DNA of 64,000 nucleotides from a virus. The position numbers were made by a program, and so were the translations under genes. Shown here one piece after another: positions 1 through 7,732 of this stretch (within the stretch, counting starts at the first letter, position 1; every line of letters begins with the position of its first letter). The notes beneath the pieces were generated by a model. That model had not been told where the DNA came from, ran no database searches, and saw only the letters and a list, made by a program, of their open reading frames with translations. Location of the stretch: IMG/VR virus record IMGVR_UViG_3300047318_000369, positions 26,553 through 90,552 of that record. One strand, given 5' to 3'.

Positions 1-335
1 GCGTCGTAGGCGGTCAGGATGGACAAGGTGGTCTCCTGGTTCTGGTGGGGCTTCTTCTCGTGGTTGCGCATGCTGGCGGGGGCGCCGACGTAGCCGCAGC
101 CGCGCGGGCACGTCTCCCAGCTTCCCGCCTCGACGGCCGCCTGGGTCACGGACTCGTCCGGGCCGAAGCCGTGCTCGGCGAGCAGTCGGGGCACGGACGC
201 CTCGTAGCGGACGGCCATCAACGCGGCCTCCGCCACCTTGTCGTGGCCCTGGGCGAAGAAGCGGCCGATGCCGATCTCCCTGCCGCAGCCGCACCAGCAG
301 AAGCCATTCGGGATCAGGCGGTTGTTGTTCGTCAT
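1..335 (-). CDS. Partial zinc-finger-like small protein (3' end outside window)
   Basis: An open frame read leftward from an ATG at 335 continues past the left edge, so at least 111 residues are seen and the C-terminus is missing. The N-terminus has a CWCGCG cluster (residues about 13-18) and later a CPRGCGY...H...H arrangement that could bind zinc, as in small phage or plasmid zinc-finger proteins. It lies just downstream of the leftward gene at 347-556 and is probably co-transcribed with it. Function unknown; the family is not recognised. Confidence 0.6.
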   Translation of the reverse strand, partial: MTNNNRLIPNGFCWCGCGREIGIGRFFAQGHDKVAEAALMAVRYEASVPRLLAEHGFGPDESVTQAAVEAGSWETCPRGCGYVGAPASMRNHEKKPHQNQETTLSILTAYD

Positions 336-346
336 GTCTGGCCGCC

Positions 347-556
347 TCAGAGCTTGTTGGACTGGACGTCGAAGGCGATGACCGCGCCACGCACACTGCT
401 GGGGTAGTCGCGCTCGATCTCCTGGCGGATCCTGTTGAACAGGTCGATACGCGTCTCTCCTCGCTCCGGTGTCGTCAGGCCCTGGTAGCTGCCGATGGAG
501 TTGCTCGGCTCCTGGATGACCATCAGCCAGAAGTGGCTTCCTTGCTTGTTCGTCAT
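347..556 (-). CDS. Small hypothetical protein (69 aa)
   Basis: A 69-residue protein starting at ATG 556. It is soluble and mixed in charge, with no Cys pair and no membrane segment. It sits 11 bases upstream of the partial zinc-finger gene and faces away from the rightward genes that begin at 740, so the 557-739 region carries divergent promoters. No family recognised. Confidence 0.5.
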   Translation of the reverse strand: MTNKQGSHFWLMVIQEPSNSIGSYQGLTTPERGETRIDLFNRIRQEIERDYPSSVRGAVIAFDVQSNKL

Positions 557-569
557 GAACCCAAGGTAG

Positions 570-706
570 CAAGTCTTGGGATGTGGTCAAGGGTGAATGT
601 CAAGACTGAAGTGAGGAGTAGCGCATAACGTCTTGCTATGTGCGGGGAGTTGATCTCCCATCAGCCCGTCGATCCCGAGACGTTACCCACGGTAGCCCGG
701 TATAAT
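570..706. promoter_or_regulatory. Divergent control region with GTCTTG/CAAGAC elements and a TATAAT box
   Basis: Three copies of a six-base element lie between the divergent genes: GTCTTG at 573-578, its complement CAAGAC at 601-606, and GTCTTG at 630-635, about 28-29 bases apart. A TATAAT hexamer at 701-706 is well placed for the rightward gene starting at 740, although no good -35 box is visible. This could be an operator set; the binding protein is unknown. Confidence 0.3.
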
Positions 707-739
707 TTCCCATATACAAGCCTACTTTGAGGGGGAGTC

Positions 740-1162
740 GTGAGCGGTAAAACGGTGGTGCGGGATGCCCGCCGCTGGTGGGTGGTTGGCTGTGACGGAT
801 CGATGCTGCACTTCTATGAAGCGCCGACCAGCCGCAGTGCGGTCGCGGCATTCAGGGCCAACCTGGTCGAGATGGAGCGTGGATCTGGCGTCAGCATTCG
901 CGACGCACAGTTCATCGTGCGCGGGCTCCAGCCGCACGTCGTCGAGGGACCCCTGACGACGCAACAGGCATACGAGCTGGACCTCGGCTGGACGTGGGCC
1001 ATTTGCTGGGCGGACGGATTCCACGGAACCTCAGTGTCTCCCGTCGGCCCGATTGACCGCGCAACTGCCGCGTCTCGGCTCGGCGAGCAGACCACGGCGC
1101 GACTGGAACGCTCCGCGCGGGTGCGGTACGGCCTCGACCTGATAGGCGGCAAGGCTGCATGA
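740..1162 (+). CDS. Hypothetical protein upstream of a tyrosine recombinase (140 aa)
   Basis: GTG start at 740 behind a GGGGGAG ribosome site. The 140-residue soluble protein has no recognised domain. Its stop overlaps the ATG of the recombinase at 1159 (ATGA), so the two are translationally coupled. It may be an accessory factor of that recombinase, but this rests on position only. Confidence 0.6.
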   Translation: MSGKTVVRDARRWWVVGCDGSMLHFYEAPTSRSAVAAFRANLVEMERGSGVSIRDAQFIVRGLQPHVVEGPLTTQQAYELDLGWTWAICWADGFHGTSVSPVGPIDRATAASRLGEQTTARLERSARVRYGLDLIGGKAA

Positions 1163-2301
1163 ACGAATCCGACGAGGTGGTCGACGCCGAACTGGTGGAC
1201 GACGACCACCTCCCCGCCCGGGTCGAACCCAGCCCCGCCGCCCGGCCGCTGGTCGACAGGCACACAGTGCTCGCACCCGGCGAACTGCTCGCCCTCGCAG
1301 GCGACGGCCCGACGTACACCGAGGCCGACTTCTACATCTCGCAGGACACTGCCGACCGAGCCGCACGCGCCAAATCCGAGAACACCCGCCGAAACCGCGA
1401 CTACACCGTCGAACGCTTCCAGACGTGGTGCCAGCAGCAAGGCCGAGTCGCGCAGCCGTGCACCACCGCCACCTACACCGAATACGGCGCCCACCTCATC
1501 CGCCAAGGCCTCAAAGCCACCAGCATCAGCGCCTACATGAGCCACATCCGCATGTGGCAGCCCGTCGGCCAACGTCCCGACGCCACCCGCTTCCGCGACC
1601 AGCTCGCCACCTACCGGCGCGAACAGCCGCGCACCAACCGAAAGAAGCAGTCCGAGCCGATCCGGCTGCCCGACCTGATGGCCATGCTCGCCACCTGCGA
1701 CCGCAGCCCCGCCGGACTCCGCGACGCCGCCCTGCTCGCCTGCGGATACGGAACCCTCGCCCGCCGCATCGAACTCGCCGACCTCCTCATCGAAGACCTC
1801 ACCATCAGCGACAAGCGGATCGTCGTCGACTTCATCATCGACAAGACCCACCAAGACGGCGACCTCCCACCGACCCCCATCCCTGACCGGCCCGACATCA
1901 AGCCCGTACAGCGGCTGCGCGACTGGCTGGCGACGCTCGCCAAGCTCGGTGCCACCACCGGACCCGTATTCCGTGCGCTCACCTCCGGCGGCACACTCCA
2001 GACCCGCACCCTCGCCACAGAACGCGGCGACCACATGACCGGCGACGCCATCAACGCCATCGTCAAGAAGCGGGCCATCGCCGCCGGACTGGAGAACGCG
2101 GCCAAGATGACCGCCCACGGCCTCCGCGCCGGACCCACCACCGACCTCCGCAAGGCAGGCGTCACCGGCAAGCGCCTGAACAGGGCGGGCCGATGGGCAG
2201 ACGACTCCCGCATGCCCGAGGTCGTCTACGTGCGCTACGGGGAGGACGAAGAAGGCGATGCCCTGTCAGCGATCCCCGTGTACGAGGAGACCACCGAGTA
2301 G
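1159..2301 (+). CDS. Tyrosine site-specific recombinase (integrase family)
   Basis: A 380-residue tyrosine recombinase. The C-terminal half shows the catalytic set: Arg box around R202-R203 (LARRIEL), HGLR with H320 and R323, a tryptophan at about W346 in place of the second histidine (a known variant), and candidate nucleophiles Y357/Y360. Residues about 60-150 look like a core-binding domain. These enzymes cut and rejoin DNA through a 3'-phosphotyrosine link. It is coupled to the upstream gene. Because a second, unrelated integrase lies at 5456-6682, this one may serve resolution, inversion or a separate integrated piece. Confidence 0.88.
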   Translation: MNESDEVVDAELVDDDHLPARVEPSPAARPLVDRHTVLAPGELLALAGDGPTYTEADFYISQDTADRAARAKSENTRRNRDYTVERFQTWCQQQGRVAQPCTTATYTEYGAHLIRQGLKATSISAYMSHIRMWQPVGQRPDATRFRDQLATYRREQPRTNRKKQSEPIRLPDLMAMLATCDRSPAGLRDAALLACGYGTLARRIELADLLIEDLTISDKRIVVDFIIDKTHQDGDLPPTPIPDRPDIKPVQRLRDWLATLAKLGATTGPVFRALTSGGTLQTRTLATERGDHMTGDAINAIVKKRAIAAGLENAAKMTAHGLRAGPTTDLRKAGVTGKRLNRAGRWADDSRMPEVVYVRYGEDEEGDALSAIPVYEETTE

Positions 2302-2368
2302 GCCCCGCCCCGTGCCACACTGGCCGTGCCCCTGCCGCGCATCCCCCGTCGCGACAGGGGCTCAGTCG

Positions 2369-2566
2369 TCACCGCCCCCACGGCCGCCGCTCGTCGCCCT
2401 GCGCCTGCCTCTCGGCGCCGACCCGACGCCAGCACCCCACGGCCCCCGCCCCGAGCGCGATGACGATGACCAGCTCAACCGGATCCCCGTGCCCAACGAC
2501 GCTCATGACGCCGCCGATGGTGAGCGCGGTCAGGAGCAGGGCGAGCAGCAGCCAGACGAATTTCAC
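2369..2566 (-). CDS. Small membrane protein (65 aa)
   Basis: GTG start at 2566. The 65-residue product has two hydrophobic segments (about 4-24 and 30-47) followed by a basic, charged tail, typical of a small inner-membrane protein. It points toward the recombinase gene and ends 67 bases from it. No family recognised. Confidence 0.55.
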   Translation of the reverse strand: MKFVWLLLALLLTALTIGGVMSVVGHGDPVELVIVIALGAGAVGCWRRVGAERQAQGDERRPWGR

Positions 2567-2594
2567 GGGACCCCCAAGTGGTGAGGGTGGGAAT

Positions 2595-2804
2595 CTAGCG
2601 GACGAGGCATGAGTTTTCCCGGCCGCGTTCTGCCAGACTGATGGTGCGATCGTCGTCTGCTCGTGGGAAACCCGAGCGCCCGGTGTCCCCGGGTCTTAGC
2701 CGACGGCGCAGTCTGGTCGGCACGCCGGTAAGGGCCAGGTACAGGAGCGTGAACACAATCCTGGCCACCAGCACACCGCCTGGCGCCAACCGGGCACGGG
2801 ACAT
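2595..2804 (-). CDS. Possible small membrane protein (69 aa)
   Basis: ATG at 2804 with an AAGGGAG-like ribosome site. One hydrophobic stretch (about residues 10-28) is followed by an Arg-rich tail. It lies 28 bases upstream of the gene at 2369-2566 in the same direction. Weak candidate; the frame could be fortuitous. Confidence 0.35.
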   Translation of the reverse strand: MSRARLAPGGVLVARIVFTLLYLALTGVPTRLRRRLRPGDTGRSGFPRADDDRTISLAERGRENSCLVR

Positions 2805-2821
2805 CTGCTGAGTGCTCCCTT

Positions 2822-2856
2822 GAACGCCCGGCCGGGCTGATACCGGCCGGGCGTTC
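2822..2856. terminator. Perfect 14-bp stem-loop terminator
   Basis: GAACGCCCGGCCGG at 2822-2835 is exactly complementary to 2843-2856, with a 7-base loop. It separates the leftward genes at 2987-3480 from those at 2369-2804 and probably ends transcription from the former. No long U-run is present, as is usual in Streptomyces. Confidence 0.7.
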
Positions 2857-2986
2857 GTGTGCGCCGGCTAGTACTCGCTGAGCCCCGCGTTGTCGGCGAC
2901 GCCCCGTAGCATGGCCAGCATCCATCTTTGGTGGCTATTCGAATGACGCCTCGTCCGGTACAGCGCCCGGGCGGGGCGTCGCGCTG

Positions 2987-3196
2987 TCAGCCCTCCCCGT
3001 GCCGCACGGCCTTCTTGAGCCCCATCTCGACGTCGATCCGCGCCACCGGGTTGCCCGCCTCTTTCGCCTGCTGGACGAACTCGTCGATGCCTTGATGCAC
3101 GGCCTGCGCGGTGTCGACGGTCAACGCTCCGGCCTGGATCTCCTCCCAGGCGCGGGCTTCGAGGGCGAGCAGGTCGGGAGGGAAGTCGATGGTCAC
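2987..3196 (-). CDS. Small conserved-looking helical protein (69 aa)
   Basis: GTG start at 3196. The 69-residue product is acidic and almost entirely helical in pattern, with no Cys and no membrane segment. It follows the gene at 3301-3480 in the same direction and is bounded downstream by the 2822-2856 terminator. Function unknown. Confidence 0.6.
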   Translation of the reverse strand: MTIDFPPDLLALEARAWEEIQAGALTVDTAQAVHQGIDEFVQQAKEAGNPVARIDVEMGLKKAVRHGEG

Positions 3197-3300
3197 CGGG
3201 GGATCCTACGTCGAACATGAAAGCGCCCCCGGGCACCACCCCGAGGGCATGTCGCGTGGACCCACCAGGGCGCCGTCAACCCTGCCAGCGTACCGGCGCC

Positions 3301-3480
3301 CTACGCCGCCTCGGTTACATCCCCGCGCTCGACCTGACGCAGCTCGGCCAGCAGCAGCCGGTACTTCTCCCGCTGCTCGTCCGTCAGCCGCGCATCCCGA
3401 TGCGTGAAAAGGGCACGGATCTCCTCGTTCACCACAGCGGCAGGGCGTAGAGAGCCCGGAGTGGGGGGAGGTGGGGGCAT
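3301..3480 (-). CDS. Very small helical protein (59 aa)
   Basis: An open frame from ATG 3480 to a TAG at 3301-3303. After a Pro-rich start, the product has the pattern VNEEIRALF...LTDEQREKYRLLLAELRQVE, an amphipathic helix pair typical of small proteins carried by Streptomyces elements. It is divergent from the gene at 3546, with 65 bases between them. Function unknown. Confidence 0.55.
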   Translation of the reverse strand: MPPPPPTPGSLRPAAVVNEEIRALFTHRDARLTDEQREKYRLLLAELRQVERGDVTEAA

Positions 3481-3545
3481 GGTCTGATCCTACCGAGGAC
3501 CACTGTCAGAGCGTCTGTTCGGGCGGCTCTGCCATGCTGTACGGC

Positions 3546-3758
3546 ATGAGCGCCGACACCTACAAGGCCCGCTACTGGCGGTACTCCAAGCGGTACGAGG
3601 AAGAGTGCCCCACGCTCGACGAGGCGGTCACCTTCCTCGCCTACGGCTGCATGGACACCGGCGCGTGCGCAGCGGCCGACGTCGTCAGCCCCGACGGAAC
3701 AGTCGTCCTGGAGGGCGAGGAACTGTTTCAGCGCATGTTCGCCCTACTCGACGACTGA
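3546..3758 (+). CDS. Small acidic protein, paralogue of the 54106-54330 product
   Basis: ATG 3546 gives 70 residues; ATG 3534 would add four. The product matches the protein at 54106-54330 in order and spacing: an ARYWRY/ARYYQY start, an acidic helix ending in FLAYG/FLAAG, then D-V-x-x-PDGTV and a final helix. Two copies 50 kb apart suggest an element-specific family. Its end overlaps the end of the convergent GntR gene by 15 bases. Confidence 0.65.
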   Translation: MSADTYKARYWRYSKRYEEECPTLDEAVTFLAYGCMDTGACAAADVVSPDGTVVLEGEELFQRMFALLDD

Positions 3759-4022
3759 TCCGCCCTCCGGCGGCTGTCGGGCGACGAACGATCCGAGCCC
3801 CGGTTCCGTGTAGATGAGCCCTTCGTCCCTCAGCCCGCCGTGCACCTTCTGCGCTGTCGCCTGGGCGATGCCGAACTCGGCACTCAACTGGATGACCGAG
3901 GGCACGCGCGTGCGGGGCGGATAGGTGCCATCGGCAATCCGCTGCCGGATCACCGCAGCTACCTGCTTCCACCTGGGCACATCCGCCTCGAATTCGATCA
4001 CACCGTCAACGTGACACGCCAT
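3744..4022 (-). CDS. GntR-family transcriptional regulator
   Basis: From ATG 4022 the protein is about 92 residues and is almost only a GntR winged helix-turn-helix: PRWKQVAAVIRQRI, then VPSVIQLSAEFGIAQATAQK, then the wing ending in GSFVAR. No effector domain follows, as in the compact GntR (KorSA-type) repressors of Streptomyces conjugative elements such as pSAM2. A perfect palindrome at 4058-4071 lies just upstream and is the likely self-controlled operator. Longer starts (4046, 4175) are possible but would cross the operator. Confidence 0.8.
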   Translation of the reverse strand: MACHVDGVIEFEADVPRWKQVAAVIRQRIADGTYPPRTRVPSVIQLSAEFGIAQATAQKVHGGLRDEGLIYTEPGLGSFVARQPPEGGSVVE

Positions 4023-4057
4023 CCCATGCCACGCGAGCTGTCGCATACGAGGCACGG

Positions 4058-4071
4058 CATAGCATGCTATG
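4058..4071. promoter_or_regulatory. 14-bp perfect palindrome, likely GntR operator
   Basis: CATAGCATGCTATG reads the same on both strands. It lies 36 bases upstream of the GntR start and 80 bases upstream of the divergent gene at 4151, so a bound repressor could control both. GntR repressors of this size usually bind short palindromes beside their own gene. Confidence 0.65.
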
Positions 4072-4150
4072 GCTAAGCTGCTGAAACGAAGCCCCCGCGA
4101 CCGCTCGCACGGCAGTCCGGGGGCGTGGACGACACCGCAGGAGCGCCGCC

Positions 4151-4381
4151 ATGGAAGAGCGTAGAGACGGACCACCCGAGCCGGTAACCCGGCCGCCCGT
4201 CATAGCCTCCGGCGCCGGGACGCTCAGCCCCCTCCAGCAGGCCTACAGCGCCTACGTCACCCACGCCACCGGCTGCGACGACTGCCGGGACATCGACAGT
4301 GCGGCGTGCGAGACCGCGGGGGAGCTGTGGCGGGCCTATCAGGCGACAGGTGATGAGGCGTACCGGCAGATGCCCCGCTGA
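4151..4381 (+). CDS. Small Cys-containing protein (76 aa)
   Basis: ATG 4151 behind an AGGAG site. The second half, LSPLQQAYSAYVTHATGCDDC, then a further Cys and a WRAY helix, could hold a metal through CDDC. It is divergent from the GntR gene across its operator, so the regulator may control it. Small proteins of this pattern are common beside GntR genes in Streptomyces; function unknown. Confidence 0.65.
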   Translation: MEERRDGPPEPVTRPPVIASGAGTLSPLQQAYSAYVTHATGCDDCRDIDSAACETAGELWRAYQATGDEAYRQMPR

Positions 4382-4600
4382 TCGCCCGGCCGCCGCCCAG
4401 ACCCCGCGGCGGTACGGGTCGCACGGGGTGCGAACCGGAACGCTCTGGCCAGAGGGTCGCGGTGGGCTAGATGTTCACATGGGGCGTACAGATTCCACGC
4501 AGATATATGCAGTGGGCACACTTCCCTTACCGTGGGTTTACCTGTTGACTCGAATTCAGCAACGCCGTGCAGCCCAGACCCCGCCGCGCGTCCCCGCAGG

Positions 4601-4840
4601 TCAATTGAGAAGGTCAGTGACGTGGACGCGAAGCGCCTGTGCAAGCAGCAGCAGGTCGGCATACCGGGGATCGGTGACCGCGTTCTCGTACCGCTGCACG
4701 GTCCGCCGCTCGACGCCCATCCGGTCGGCTAACTGCTCCTGGGAGAGTTCGGCGGCGCGGCGGAGGTCGGCGATGCGGTTACCGAGCTGGCGTTGGCGCT
4801 GGCGGATCCAGTCAGGTCTGACGTTGCGGCGGGCTGGCAC
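4601..4840 (-). CDS. XRE-family helix-turn-helix regulator (79 aa)
   Basis: A compact HTH protein: residues about 23-70 carry ADLRRAAELSQEQLADRMGV followed by RRTVQRYENAVTDP, a standard XRE/Cro HTH with the RYE recognition-helix pattern. ATG 4840 gives 79 residues. About 125 bases upstream of its start lie a LexA-like box and a 22-base inverted repeat (4966-4995), which may belong to its control region. Targets unknown. Confidence 0.8.
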   Translation of the reverse strand: MPARRNVRPDWIRQRQRQLGNRIADLRRAAELSQEQLADRMGVERRTVQRYENAVTDPRYADLLLLAQALRVHVTDLLN

Positions 4841-4965
4841 CCGGCAAACGGTCTCGGCCAGGTGATCTTGCGTCAGTACCTAAACTGTCGCTTCCGACCC
4901 TCGTGTACACATGCAGCCTTGCGGGTGTGGCATATGCCGCAGGGCTCGATGTAGTGTCCTAGATT

Positions 4966-4979
4966 CGAACAGGTGTTCA
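4966..4979. promoter_or_regulatory. LexA-like (SOS) box
   Basis: CGAACAGGTGTTCA, preceded by T, matches the actinobacterial SOS box TCGAAC-N4-GTTCGA at 10 of 12 fixed positions. It overlaps the next inverted repeat. If real, it would tie transcription of the neighbouring XRE gene (leftward) or the ORF-less stretch to the right to DNA damage, a usual trigger for mobile elements. Confidence 0.45.
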
Positions 4980-4995
4980 CTCGAAAGAGTGAACA
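4974..4995. repeat. 9-bp inverted repeat, probable operator
   Basis: TGTTCACTC, a GAAA loop, and GAGTGAACA form a perfect 9+4+9 inverted repeat. It shares TGTTCA with the LexA-like box, making a GAACA/TGTTC/GAACA series. It may be an operator (XRE protein or LexA) or an RNA hairpin at the start of a transcript running to 5383. Confidence 0.55.
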
Positions 4996-5356
4996 ACCGC
5001 ATTGACCTGCAACCGTTAGGCAATACGGAAGGTCAGGCACCCAGGAACGTGCCGGGCCCCGTCGACTGGAGCTAGCCCCCCCTCGTTGACGGACCCGGCA
5101 CTCGGGGCGGCCCCCCGCACCCTCGCCAGCGTGGGGCGCGGGGGGTCGCCTGCATCATCTGACGTGCATCAATGAGTAGATCACTTAGGGGATCGATAGG
5201 GGATGACACAGACGCCTAGCAAGGATCTCCGAAGGTTCCGCCAAGGAACTGCCACGGCGAAAGACGGCCCCGCCCACTCCTCGTCGAGGCCGTGATCTGC
5301 GAATATGCACACTCGCCGACTGGTCAGCGCGCTGGTGCAGTAGGGCCCTTCAGCTA
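4996..5356. other. Gene-free structured stretch, candidate att site or non-coding RNA
   Basis: No credible protein gene lies here. It contains GTGCCGGG (5049-5056) with its complement CCCGGCAC some 45 bases downstream, and a near-perfect 17-bp G/C hairpin at 5106-5150. A strong terminator follows at 5357-5383, so a transcript of about 390 bases starting near the SOS-like box could end here. Being next to the 3' end of the integrase gene, the stretch is also where attP is expected. I could not identify a core site or a tRNA end. Confidence 0.4.
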
Positions 5357-5383
5357 ACGGGTGTCTCGATTTGAGACACCCGT
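5357..5383. terminator. Strong intrinsic terminator
   Basis: ACGGGTGTCTC at 5357-5367 pairs perfectly with 5373-5383 across a 5-base loop and is followed on the + strand by TTT. It would end rightward transcription from the 4996-5356 stretch and may also protect the 3' end of the leftward integrase mRNA. Confidence 0.75.
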
Positions 5384-5455
5384 TTCAGCCTGGCTTGCCT
5401 TATGCAGGGCGGTTCGAGGCGCCCGACGGAGATCATTTAGGAGAGATTCCGGAGA

Positions 5456-6682
5456 TCAACTCTCCCAGACATCCCGCCACCCCAGACTCCCCAGCGCCCT
5501 TACGAACAGCTCCTGCAGGCCATCCAGCCGCTCCTGCCGCATCGGCGGCGTCGCATGCTGGTAAGTGCCCTTGATGCCAGGGTACTTGTGCCCCGCCTGC
5601 TCGAACGCCAACACTGCCTTCACCCCGATCTGCGCCTGGTAGGTGTCGTGCGAGTGTCGGAGATCCCGCAGTGTCAGCCCCGGCTTGATCGGCTCCCACG
5701 CATCGGTACGGCCGTCCGCCACCTTGCGGATAAGTTCGGTCAACGTTCCCCGCGGCCACCAGCTGCCGTCCTTGCGCGCGAAGACGAAGTCGTGCGGCCA
5801 CTGGGTCAGGCGCGCTTCCAGCAGGGAGGCCAGGAACGGCGGAACGTCGATATCGCGGGCACTCTGCGCATTCTTCGTGGGCTCCACCCCGCGGAACCTG
5901 ATGCGCCGGCCGTCGTCGCCGTACTTGTAGTACTCGACGAGCGCGCCTGCGTCTTTGTCGATGCGCACGATGGGACAGGTGAACACACCGTCGTCGTGCC
6001 GCTGCCTGCGCTCCAGGAGGGTGTTGTGCCGGCGCAGCCCCAAGGCCTCCTCCACCCGGAGCCCGAGGAAGCCGATCGACAGCACGAGCATCCCGTCGAT
6101 CGGCCCCATCCGCCGCGCCATCTGCAGTACTTCCTCGGGGCGCGCCCACATCTCTTCGTGCTCGGTCTTGCGCTTCTTCGCCGCCTCTGCGGGCAGGCCG
6201 GTCAGGCGGCGCCCCTGAAGCGGGTTGACGGCCAGACAGCGTGCGTCGACGGCACCCATGAGGATCTGCGACATGAGCCTCACGCATATCTTCGTCGTGA
6301 CGTGAGCGCACGTCAGGCTGCGGGCCCACGCCTCTATTTCGAACCAGGTGATGGCGGCCAGCGGAACGTTCTCCCAGCGCGGCAGGACGGTCTGCGTCAG
6401 CCGTTCGCGCCGGTTCATGACGGTCTGGCCACGCGGCCTCTGGGCGGCCATCCACTCCTCGGCGAACTCGCCGAACGTCTTGCGTGAGAGCGCGGGGTCG
6501 ATCCACCGGCCGGCCCGCATGGCGGCCTCCTGCTCCTCGCCCCACTTCTCCGCGGTCCCCTTGGTGGGGAATCCGGGCTCGCTGCCCCACGTGCCGTCAG
6601 GTTTCTTGTACCTGGCACGCCAGGTGTACTTGGTGGTCCTCTTCCCGTCCCTGACCTTGTGGACCTTCTCGGCGTAGGCCAT
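5456..6682 (-). CDS. int: Phage-type tyrosine integrase
   Basis: A 408-residue integrase. Residues about 18-60 form an arm-type DNA-binding region (TWRARYKKPDGTW), about 70-160 the core-binding domain, then the catalytic domain with R209 (FLGLRVEEAL), R342 (LRDLRH), GH at 364-365 and nucleophile Y374. The first histidine of HxxR is replaced by R339. ATG 6682 is the natural start. The next gene upstream ends 21 bases away, so int is probably in an operon with the repressor-type genes at 6704-7732. It would recombine attP with a chromosomal site. Confidence 0.93.
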   Translation of the reverse strand: MAYAEKVHKVRDGKRTTKYTWRARYKKPDGTWGSEPGFPTKGTAEKWGEEQEAAMRAGRWIDPALSRKTFGEFAEEWMAAQRPRGQTVMNRRERLTQTVLPRWENVPLAAITWFEIEAWARSLTCAHVTTKICVRLMSQILMGAVDARCLAVNPLQGRRLTGLPAEAAKKRKTEHEEMWARPEEVLQMARRMGPIDGMLVLSIGFLGLRVEEALGLRRHNTLLERRQRHDDGVFTCPIVRIDKDAGALVEYYKYGDDGRRIRFRGVEPTKNAQSARDIDVPPFLASLLEARLTQWPHDFVFARKDGSWWPRGTLTELIRKVADGRTDAWEPIKPGLTLRDLRHSHDTYQAQIGVKAVLAFEQAGHKYPGIKGTYQHATPPMRQERLDGLQELFVRALGSLGWRDVWES

Positions 6683-6703
6683 GGTGCCCCCTCGCGCGCT
6701 CGG

Positions 6704-7108
6704 CTACTCGGCGCCGGTTTCGCCGTCGTGGTAGCCCTTGGGTACACGCTGCCAGTACGGAGATCGCTCAGTGTCGAGATGGCCGAGGAAGTCGCCGGCG
6801 CGCTGGCTGAGGATCGACGAGTCGATGGTGTATGTGATCGCGTCGGGGCCGTCGTCGACCCCTATGGCGAAGGGGTCGGGCAGGTCGGGTACGCACATCC
6901 AGCGCACTGGGATGACGGGGCCGAGGGGTGATTCGGGAGGGCGGGGGGCCCAGCGTTGCGCCTGCTCGGTGAGGAGCTCGGCGAGCATCTTCGGCCCGTC
7001 TTCGCTGATGTCGTCCGCGTGGATTCTGAACAGGCAGCCGCCTTCGAGATCCACGATCTCTGGCGCTATGTAGTCACCTTGGACGCGCTCAACTTCCATG
7101 ACCCACAT
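6704..7108 (-). CDS. Hypothetical protein between repressor and integrase (134 aa)
   Basis: ATG 7108 has a CGGGGAA site eight bases upstream and gives 134 residues. The protein is acidic and soluble with no recognised motif (no HExxH, so not an ImmA-type peptidase). Its place between the XRE regulator and the integrase in one leftward operon suggests a role in maintaining or controlling integration. Confidence 0.65.
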   Translation of the reverse strand: MWVMEVERVQGDYIAPEIVDLEGGCLFRIHADDISEDGPKMLAELLTEQAQRWAPRPPESPLGPVIPVRWMCVPDLPDPFAIGVDDGPDAITYTIDSSILSQRAGDFLGHLDTERSPYWQRVPKGYHDGETGAE

Positions 7109-7207
7109 GCTCAATTCCCCGATCCGAGCAGTGCCCCCCCTCGGTGACGGTCCGTGCATCGAAGCACAGTTTTGAGTCACCGTCGACCGTCTGGGACCGG
7201 ATCAGGG

Positions 7208-7732
7208 TCAGGATTCTTGTGGGGTGTCTGATTCGCCGGGGATTGCCTGCAACTGGCGGCGCATCTTCCGCCACTTCTGCCAGAGCTCGTCGAGTTGCTC
7301 TTCGCTGAGATCCTCGGACCCCTTGAGGAGAACGATCAACCGGGTGTCGTCGTCGTTCTCGCCGCCGAGATTCACGACGGCGTGGTCGAGGGTCTTGCCG
7401 GAGCGGAGTTCCCGGTCGACGGCCGCCGGCAGGTCCGACTTAGGGTCGGCATCCCACTCGGAAACGGGCTGGGTGGCCGGTTCTGGCTCCTCGCCGCGCA
7501 GGATTCGGGCAGGGGAGTCCTCGGTCCAGCCGACGAGTCGAGCGTAGGCCCGCATAGTGCTGGTGACCTTGCCGTAGGGATTGCCATTGGGCTGCTTGCC
7601 CCGCTCGATGGCCTGGATGGGTGTGCGGGTCACAGACAGGCGTGTGGCGACCTCGACCTGCGTGAGGTCGGCCGCTTTGCGCGCTTCGGCGAACGCCGCA
7701 CCCAGGCGTTCCCAGTCTCGCTCTGACTCCAT
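7208..7732 (-). CDS. XRE-family repressor-like regulator (174 aa)
   Basis: ATG 7732 follows a GGGGAGA site. An N-terminal XRE HTH (AEARKAADLTQVEVATRLSV then TRTPIQAIERGKQ) is followed by an acidic C-terminal region of about 90 residues that may dimerise. It is divergent from a second XRE gene (7949) and an excisionase-like gene, the layout of a temperate-phage or ICE switch. The intergenic region holds paired repeats likely to be its operators. Probably the repressor that keeps the element integrated (inference). Confidence 0.82.
   Translation of the reverse strand: MESERDWERLGAAFAEARKAADLTQVEVATRLSVTRTPIQAIERGKQPNGNPYGKVTSTMRAYARLVGWTEDSPARILRGEEPEPATQPVSEWDADPKSDLPAAVDRELRSGKTLDHAVVNLGGENDDDTRLIVLLKGSEDLSEEQLDELWQKWRKMRRQLQAIPGESDTPQES

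Noticed and set aside
45-407. Rightward 120-residue frame at the left edge
   Set aside because: It is antisense to two leftward genes with better coding character and has Ala/Arg-rich shadow composition.
4955-4985. tRNA T-arm-like text (GTTCGAATC on the - strand) that might mark a tRNA attachment site
   Set aside because: The flanking bases do not form the five-pair T stem and no cloverleaf can be built; a LexA-like box explains the symmetry better.
5172-5219. Mini-frame of 15 codons in the structured stretch upstream of int
   Set aside because: No ribosome site and unrelated composition; too short to support.
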